From Candidatus Pacearchaeota archaeon (GTDB taxonomy: Archaea > Nanobdellota > Nanobdellia > Pacearchaeales > GW2011-AR1), in NCBI GenBank assembly GCA_016234025.1, contig JACQLL010000039.1, forward strand, positions 1 through 9,156: a stretch of 9,156 nt of DNA, read 5' to 3'. Positions 5,512-9,156 of this stretch are shown here, piece after piece. Each line of letters opens with the position of its first letter. Position 1 is the stretch's first letter. The notes below the pieces were generated by a model. The model saw only the letters and a list, made by a program, of their open reading frames with translations. It ran no database searches and was not told where the DNA came from. The position numbers were made by a program, and so were the translations under genes.

Positions 5512-5870
5512 CTTATTCCCTCCAACTTATTATTCTCCAATATCCTCGAGAAGACCTCAATAAATCTATTTAAGTCGTCTCTGTTTCCGCAATATCTTTC
5601 TGTTACAGGAATATTTTTATCTAAGCAAAATCTATAAAAACCTTCCTTTAGTATGACGGTCTCCCTGTCTATACGAGGCGATTCATCTACGATCTCACCG
5701 TATAGTATCACTACTTCTGTCGAGTCAATCGGGAGAAAGCCGACGTGAATCTCGTCGTCGAAAAAACTTGCTCCATCATGAGCATAATGCGGGCGATATT
5801 CTCCAGCCACGATTGTCCTCACTATACCATCTCTGCTTAAATTTCCTGTTGCGACTTTTTGTTCTATCAT
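5508..5870 (-). CDS. Unrecognised protein (120 aa)
   Basis: This is a 120-residue protein with a central segment of strand-like hydrophobics (41-46, 52-60) surrounded by acidic residues (FFDDE at 36-40; EIVDESPRIDRE at 59-70), and a helical C-terminal third (98-115). Two Cys (82 and 94) and two His (28 and 31, plus 42) are present, without a clear metal-binding arrangement. The start opens ATGATAGAA, as in the genes starting at 3161 and 2758, and overlaps the preceding stop; its stop overlaps the next start. CpG is not depleted here (12 in 5641-5760), so composition varies among the extra genes. Function is unknown. Confidence 0.75.
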   Translation of the reverse strand: MIEQKVATGNLSRDGIVRTIVAGEYRPHYAHDGASFFDDEIHVGFLPIDSTEVVILYGEIVDESPRIDRETVILKEGFYRFCLDKNIPVTERYCGNRDDLNRFIEVFSRILENNKLEGIR

Positions 5871-6193
5871 TTGTAATTATCTCTAATCCATTTAATCGTG
5901 TGCCCAAACATCTTGTCTATCTTTCCTGATATGTCTGCGGGAAATGTCGATTCAAACTCCGCTCCTGCTATCCTGCCAACTAATCCGGAAAAACCGACTA
6001 CGCATCCACCGGGCATTTTTTTATTCTCGTATCTTTTTTCCATTAATGGTAATATCGGCTTTCCAAGTTTTACTAATTCATCTGCCGGAGGATTAAAAAC
6101 ATACGTGTCCATATAACTGCTAACCTGCTCTTCACAATATCTTTCCCATTTCTCCGCTGCTGCTTCAAATTTGTCTCTTAAATCTTGTGTCAT
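5867..6193 (-). CDS. Unrecognised protein (108 aa) directly after rps13
   Basis: This is a 108-residue protein with an amphipathic helix at 3-27, a proline-bearing segment (YVFNPPADELVKLGKPILP at 31-49), a Gly-rich hydrophobic stretch (62-76) and a helical C-terminus (88-107). The Gly-rich stretch is too short and polar for a confident membrane segment. The ATG at 6193 overlaps the rps13 stop (ATGA) and its stop overlaps the next ATG, so it is inserted precisely at the old rps13/rps4 boundary. There is no catalytic motif and no recognised family. Confidence 0.75.
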   Translation of the reverse strand: MTQDLRDKFEAAAEKWERYCEEQVSSYMDTYVFNPPADELVKLGKPILPLMEKRYENKKMPGGCVVGFSGLVGRIAGAEFESTFPADISGKIDKMFGHTIKWIRDNYK

Positions 6194-6672
6194 TTTTTCT
6201 TCCTCACTCTGACTGCTTGTCCCTTTTTCCTGAAGTGCGAGCGCGTCCTTTGTCCTCTGACTGGTAACTTCGACGTGTGTCTCACTCCCTTGTAACTTTT
6301 TATTTTTTTCAATCGTCTAATATCAAAGTCCTTTTTCATCTCAAGAGAACTTCCGATAAAATGCGCACTCTCTGCTGTTTCAGGATCTTTCCGACGATTC
6401 ATCATGAAATCTTTTATCTTCGGAGCTTTCAAAAATTCTTCAATTTTCTTAATTTCGTCTTTGCTTAATTCAGCGACTTTTTTATTTCTCGGAATTCCTA
6501 CTTGCAAACAAACAACGTTTGCAATCCCCCACGAAACCCCTTTAACTTTTGTTAAACCTGCGTAAACATTCTTCGAGCCAAACATATCGTAGCCCGCGAT
6601 TCTGACTAAAACTTCGTCTCTGCTCTCTTCGATTCTCTTCGGTTTTTTTTCTGTCTGAACTTCTTGTTTCAT
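6190..6672 (-). CDS. rps13: 30S ribosomal protein uS13
   Basis: This protein of the small-subunit head contacts tRNA and the 50S subunit through bridge B1. The 160 residues have a charged N-terminal extension of about 19, then VRIAGYDMFGSKNVYAGLTKVKGV (23-46), the helix-two-turn-helix region, the archaeal NRRKDPETAESAHFIGSSLE block (92-111), and RSYKG-like KSYKGVRH with LPVRGQRTRSHFRKK (137-150), which binds rRNA and tRNA. It is the only backbone gene here preceded by a real gap (97 bases) and a near-perfect AGGAGG site, suggesting it may head its own transcript. Three unrecognised genes separate it from rps4. Confidence 0.97.
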   Translation of the reverse strand: MKQEVQTEKKPKRIEESRDEVLVRIAGYDMFGSKNVYAGLTKVKGVSWGIANVVCLQVGIPRNKKVAELSKDEIKKIEEFLKAPKIKDFMMNRRKDPETAESAHFIGSSLEMKKDFDIRRLKKIKSYKGVRHTSKLPVRGQRTRSHFRKKGQAVRVRKKK

Positions 6673-6679
6673 TTTATAG

Positions 6680-6686
6680 CCTCCTG
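6680..6686 (-). promoter_or_regulatory. Strong Shine-Dalgarno for rps13
   Basis: Minus-strand CAGGAGG ends seven bases before the ATG at 6672. It is the best ribosome-binding site in the window and fixes that start codon. Confidence 0.8.
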
Positions 6687-6705
6687 ACCTGTTTCCATCT
6701 CGAAT

Positions 6706-6713
6706 CTTATATT
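6706..6713 (-). promoter_or_regulatory. Possible TATA box for rps13
   Basis: Minus-strand AATATAAG lies 34-41 bases upstream of the rps13 ATG, inside the 97-base gap 6673-6769. Transcription would begin just before the Shine-Dalgarno site. Other A/T-rich stretches in the gap make the exact box uncertain. Confidence 0.35.
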
Positions 6714-6769
6714 ATGACGCTCGCATTTGGGATAAAGCCCGTAACGATTTAAGTTATCTTTTCTATTTG

Positions 6770-7264
6770 TCACTTTCTCTCTCCTTGTTTTTGTCTGTCT
6801 TGAAGCGAGGTAAGTTGTTCGACTATTCTTCTGCTTATTGAAATTTTTTCACAAAGGTCTTTTAATCTATTTTCTTCTGACTCAAGTGAGGTGTCTACGT
6901 TTTTAACATCTACATTGTGAAGTGCACAATATATCAAAATATCAAAAAGTCCTTTTTGCTTTCTGCGGACTAAAGTCCGCAGTTTGCGAGGACTTTTGGA
7001 TGCTCGAAGTGTTCCTCGCACTAAAGTGCGAGGTTTGTCAAACACTTCGACATCACAAACCATTGGGCGGTACTCTTGTTCTTCTAAGATTCTTCCGTAT
7101 AAAGAAAAACCTTCGGGAAATAAATGCCCTGCGGCAAAGGGTAACTTCTCATGAAAAACGTAGCCATATTGTTCACTTGTTTGATCATCGTTAACACTGA
7201 AAGGACGCTTAGAAAATGCATCTAAATACATACTTGGTATCCCTTGTTGTGTTGGTAATGCCAT
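6770..7264 (-). CDS. Unrecognised protein (164 aa) carrying an in-frame palindromic repeat insertion
   Basis: This is a 164-residue protein of unknown family. Residues 1-70 look like a folded, aromatic-rich segment (FHEKLPFAAGHLFPEGFSLY at 37-56). Residues 109-164 are helical and charged, possibly a short coiled coil at the end. Residues 71-108 are encoded by copy 2 of the paired-hairpin element and are unlike the rest: strongly basic, with RTLVR repeated at 79-83 and 96-100, one per inner hairpin. The frame is open throughout, so the element was either tolerated as an insert or the downstream part has become dispensable. The ATG at 7264 follows the upstream TAA by one base. The stop at 6770 is followed by the 97-base gap before rps13. 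Confidence 0.7.
   Translation of the reverse strand: MALPTQQGIPSMYLDAFSKRPFSVNDDQTSEQYGYVFHEKLPFAAGHLFPEGFSLYGRILEEQEYRPMVCDVEVFDKPRTLVRGTLRASKSPRKLRTLVRRKQKGLFDILIYCALHNVDVKNVDTSLESEENRLKDLCEKISISRRIVEQLTSLQDRQKQGERK
6942..7053 (+). repeat. Paired-hairpin element, copy 2 (inside a minus-strand gene)
   Basis: It has the same plan and orientation as copy 1 at 375-491. First unit: outer stem 6945-6953 with 6989-6997 (AAAAGTCCT/AGGACTTTT), inner stem 6963-6971 with 6974-6982 (CTGCGGACT/AGTCCGCAG), loop AA. Second unit: outer stem 7005-7013 with 7041-7049 (CGAAGTGTT/AACACTTCG), inner stem 7014-7022 with 7025-7033 (CCTCGCACT/AGTGCGAGG), loop AA. All four stems are fully paired although they differ from copy 1. 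A tandem ATATCAAA (6931-6938, 6939-6946) sits at the left edge. No matching direct repeat is seen on the right. Confidence 0.85.
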
Positions 7265-7265
7265 A

Positions 7266-7556
7266 TTATCTCTCTTGTGCCTCCTTCAATAATCCCATAT
7301 GTGCCAAATAAGTATTCTCTGCTGTTCTCAAAAAAGCAAGAGTCTGTGCGTGATTAGAGGGATTGTTTTGTGCAACAGATTCGGCAATCAAATCATTAAT
7401 CCCATTATACCATGCTTTAGCGCAGGCCAACTTTTTATTTGCTCTTTCAATATTTTTTTCTCTTACGGCTTCTCTAACGCAAACACAAGCAGTGCTCAAA
7501 TTAGCAAGGTAATTTTCAACTTTACCCAAAATAGTGTCTTGAATTTGTACCATCAT
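7266..7556 (-). CDS. Unrecognised helical protein (96 aa) directly after DUF655
   Basis: This is a 96-residue, mostly helical protein of alternating charged and alanine-rich segments (AVREKNIERANKKLACAKAWY at about 29-49), with three Cys (24, 26, 45). It resembles a small helical bundle or coiled-coil protein. The start is an ATGATG in which the first ATG (7556) overlaps the DUF655 TGA; the second is a one-codon-later alternative. The stop is one base before the next ATG. CpG is sparse (about 5 over 7261-7540). No family is recognised. Confidence 0.72.
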   Translation of the reverse strand: MMVQIQDTILGKVENYLANLSTACVCVREAVREKNIERANKKLACAKAWYNGINDLIAESVAQNNPSNHAQTLAFLRTAENTYLAHMGLLKEAQER

Positions 7557-8089
7557 CTCACAAACAGATTGAATCTTTGTCTCTCTGTTAATTCCTCCAT
7601 GAATCTTTTCTCAATTGCTTTCCTAGGATCCGGAACGCTTTTGACTCTGCTCTTGATTTCTTCAAACGATTCAAACGATTTTTCTTTTCTCGCTTCCATT
7701 ATTTCTTTTGTGTGTTTTTTTCCAAAGCCAGGCAGTAATTCAAGTTGATGCAGGCGCGTGTTTATCGCCTGAGCGTTGTTGAAAAAATCAACAAACTCCT
7801 TTTCTCTTTCCGACACAACTCCTTCGATAAATTCCTGCAACTGCATCTTCGCCGACTCCGTCAGTTTCTCTCTGTGAAGTCGCCCGCTTATGTAGTATAT
7901 CTTATCTCTTTTTTCCGGGCCTATGTAAACTTTTTCTTTCGCAGAGAGAACGACTCCTTTTCTCGGAACAAGCTCAAGCAAAGAGAAAGATTTAACCCCA
8001 ATAGCTTGCGCTATTGAAAACCCTGGTCTTTGGGGATACCCGTATGGAAGGTAGTCCAGAACTACCGCGTAATCTTCTTTCTCTGTCAT
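7553..8089 (-). CDS. DUF655 family helix-hairpin-helix protein
   Basis: This is an archaeal conserved protein, presumed to bind nucleic acid and commonly encoded next to rpoF. The 178 residues show the family N-terminus (DYAVVLDYLPYG at 6-17), an OB/S1-like beta region with EKVYIGPEKRDKIYYI (52-67), a helix with FVDFFNNAQAINTRLHQLELLPG (99-121), and the helix-hairpin-helix LELLPGFGKKHTKEIMEAR (117-135). It then has the SFESFEEIKSRV and DP segments and ends FNLFVR. The ATG at 8089 is chosen over an in-frame TTG at 8095 because AGAGGT lies seven bases before the ATG; the TTG would overlap the rpoF stop. Its exact biochemical role is not known. In many archaea the 16S rRNA dimethyltransferase KsgA follows; here unrecognised genes do. 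Confidence 0.92.
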   Translation of the reverse strand: MTEKEDYAVVLDYLPYGYPQRPGFSIAQAIGVKSFSLLELVPRKGVVLSAKEKVYIGPEKRDKIYYISGRLHREKLTESAKMQLQEFIEGVVSEREKEFVDFFNNAQAINTRLHQLELLPGFGKKHTKEIMEARKEKSFESFEEIKSRVKSVPDPRKAIEKRFMEELTERQRFNLFVR

Positions 8090-8091
8090 GT

Positions 8092-8394
8092 TCAATACCT
8101 CTTAACGATTTCAAGTATCGCATTTGTCTCCTCTTCGTTCAAGCTGACGTCGCTGAATACCTTGTTCAACTCTTCGGCATCTCTCGGAAGAAAATCAACT
8201 ATCTTTACAATGTTCTCTGTTTTTATTTTGTGGTTCCCGAGTTTCTCTATTTCTTTAGATAATTCTTCTGCTTTTTTTTCATTTAACTTTGTGAACTTTT
8301 TTAGGTATTGCTGAAGTTGGTGCGCCTCTTCAATTTTATCGACTATAACTTTGACTTCTGACATTGCTACTGGTTGTTTTGCGAGTATTGTCAT
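8092..8394 (-). CDS. rpoF: DNA-directed RNA polymerase subunit F (Rpo4)
   Basis: This is the archaeal Rpb4 counterpart, which forms the stalk of RNA polymerase with subunit E and helps open-complex formation and RNA binding. The 100 residues show the family pattern: an N-terminal strand leading into the MSEVKVIVDKIEE helix (11-23), a Lys/Glu-rich HRDC-like helical region (30-52), KIVDFLPRDAEELNKVF (64-80) and the C-terminal ILEIVKRY (93-100). The ATG at 8394 follows the stop of an unrecognised gene by one base and has GGAGG nine bases upstream. The ribosomal protein L21e gene often found just upstream in archaea is not here; the position is taken by small unrecognised genes. Confidence 0.93.
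   Translation of the reverse strand: MTILAKQPVAMSEVKVIVDKIEEAHQLQQYLKKFTKLNEKKAEELSKEIEKLGNHKIKTENIVKIVDFLPRDAEELNKVFSDVSLNEEETNAILEIVKRY
8097..8102 (-). promoter_or_regulatory. Ribosome site deciding the DUF655 start
   Basis: Minus-strand AGAGGT lies inside the last codons of rpoF, seven bases before the ATG at 8089 and only one base before the alternative TTG at 8095, favouring the ATG. Confidence 0.55.
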
Positions 8395-8419
8395 TTTATC
8401 TTTCCTCCGTCTTTGTTCT
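8384..8419 (-). repeat. Direct repeat at the rpoF start (copy B)
   Basis: This copy spans the end of the 98-residue gene, GAGGAAA, the ATG and the first codons of rpoF (Met-Thr-Ile-Leu). It matches 8682-8719 at about 31 of 36 aligned positions, with one 2-base gap. The 98-residue gene lies between the copies. Confidence 0.6.
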
Positions 8420-8692
8420 TTCGCATTTTAGATTATTTTGATGGCAAGCAAGGAATAATTTTTCTCTAGCATCAGATAAACTATCTTCTCTTCCTATTAT
8501 GCCTGCTATTGTACGTGTTCCGTCCTCATCATCAAAAACTAGCGTAGCTCCTCCCTCATGATGATATACATCTCTACTTGTTCTGGAGAATCCATAAGCT
8601 CTTGTTTCTTCGAATGCTCTTCCTAAGGTAATCGACGGCATTCTACCAGTGCTCCTTGTTTCAATTTGGTAAATCTCAGATAGGATTGTCAT
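8396..8692 (-). CDS. Unrecognised small protein (98 aa) directly before rpoF
   Basis: This is a 98-residue protein with a Thr/Arg-rich first half, a strand-like ATLVFDDEDGTRTIAGIIG segment (49-67) and a short helix leading to a basic tail. Cys 82 and 89 with His 44, 45 and 83 do not form an obvious metal site. The start overlaps the upstream stop (ATGA). It begins Met-Thr-Ile-Leu with the same ribosome site as rpoF, and the two start regions form a direct repeat flanking this gene, as if it had entered together with a copy of the rpoF start. No family is recognised. Confidence 0.72.
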   Translation of the reverse strand: MTILSEIYQIETRSTGRMPSITLGRAFEETRAYGFSRTSRDVYHHEGGATLVFDDEDGTRTIAGIIGREDSLSDAREKLFLACHQNNLKCERTKTEER

Positions 8693-8719
8693 TTTATATT
8701 TCCTCGTTGTCTTGATTCT
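8682..8719 (-). repeat. Direct repeat at the start of the 98-residue gene (copy A)
   Basis: This copy covers the last codons of the 96-residue gene, GAGGAAA, ATG and four codons of the 98-residue gene. Similarity to copy B extends upstream of the ribosome site into the preceding gene's end, further than a shared Shine-Dalgarno would require. Confidence 0.6.
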
Positions 8720-8979
8720 AAGCGTGATTCAACTCTTCTCATCTTCCCGCCCAATAGACTACTCCTTTCTACAATTAATACCTTTCCTAGATACTCCTCT
8801 GGCAATTCCATGTATAACTGAGAGTAATCACTTCCCGTCTTAACCACTCCTTCTGTCGGGTGAATTACTAAAAATTTATCCTTTGCTGCCTCTATCTCGT
8901 CAGGATGTTCAAAGGCGTAATTCCTTGCAGGCACTGCAACTTGATCTACCCAGCGCCCGAGATATTTTGTTCCTGTCAT
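8689..8979 (-). CDS. Unrecognised small protein (96 aa)
   Basis: This is a 96-residue protein. The order KYLGRWV (5-11), a helix (27-34), strand KFLVIH (35-40), GVVKTGSDYSQLY (44-56) and strand KVLIVE (66-71) is loosely like the small archaeal DUF5678-type pattern (a WV strand, a V-x-x-G turn, a helix, a final strand), but the match is weak and offered only as a lead. The tail (80-96) is Arg-rich. The start at 8979 overlaps the stop of the partial upstream gene, and its stop overlaps the next ATG, both ATGA. Confidence 0.72.
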   Translation of the reverse strand: MTGTKYLGRWVDQVAVPARNYAFEHPDEIEAAKDKFLVIHPTEGVVKTGSDYSQLYMELPEEYLGKVLIVERSSLLGGKMRRVESRLESRQRGNIK

Positions 8980-9156
8980 TTTACTCTTACCTTCCTTTCT
9001 TTTAATTGTTCTTCTAAACGCGATAAAGTTTCTCTTGCTAATCTTATTTTAAAGAGAGCTTCATCTGAGATAAAAAAATCATCTGTTAAAAATTCCTGAA
9101 CAGGAACGTTATTTTCTTGACAGTGATTGTATAATCTTCCCTTTACTACTAATGAA
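8976..9156 (-). CDS. Partial unrecognised protein, C-terminal 59 residues
   Basis: A minus-strand frame enters from the right edge and ends at TGA (8976-8978), overlapping the next ATG. The visible part begins around SLVVKGRLYNH, carries an acidic FLTDDFFISDEALF segment and ends in a charged helix (RETLSRLEEQLKERK), likely a short coiled coil. It does not look like ribosomal protein L21e, which often sits here in archaea. The start codon lies outside the window. Confidence 0.65.
   Translation of the reverse strand, partial: SLVVKGRLYNHCQENNVPVQEFLTDDFFISDEALFKIRLARETLSRLEEQLKERKVRVK

Overview
The window is archaeal. It carries the archaeal/eukaryotic-type RNA polymerase subunits RpoD (Rpb3-like) and RpoF (Rpb4-like), the archaeal forms of ribosomal proteins uS13, uS4 and uS11, and a DUF655 helix-hairpin-helix protein, a family usually found next to rpoF in archaea. 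AT-rich sequence, pervasive ATGA stop/start overlaps and many small unrecognised proteins suggest a compact-genome lineage, perhaps DPANN-like. That placement is inference.

Right to left on the minus strand, 9156 to 1438 is one nearly gapless co-directional array: unrecognised partial gene, two unrecognised small genes, rpoF, DUF655, two unrecognised genes, rps13, three unrecognised genes, rps4, rps11, five unrecognised genes, rpoD. In most archaea rps13-rps4-rps11-rpoD are contiguous. Here the conserved backbone is opened at four places, each time exactly at a stop/start junction, by 13 genes of no family I can name. Only rps4-rps11 and rpoF-DUF655 remain directly adjacent. Several of the extra genes are far poorer in CpG than the backbone genes. 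Their linkage by ATGA or near-contact junctions suggests translation by coupling on the same transcript.

Left of rpoD, 859-1437 has no convincing gene. It holds inverted repeats, a possible structured RNA (1150-1267) and the TATA box of a small leftward membrane-protein gene (523-858) that contains a 45-bp in-frame tandem duplication. Bases 1-491 hold a decayed rightward gene interrupted by palindromic DNA.

The most notable signal is a dispersed paired-hairpin element present twice in the same orientation (375-491 and 6942-7053). Each copy consists of two nested stem-loops. The unpaired segments are conserved, while the stems differ between copies by compensatory changes. One copy lies inside a minus-strand coding frame (6770-7264) without breaking it, as Rickettsia palindromic elements do. 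The other forms the 3' end of the decayed gene.
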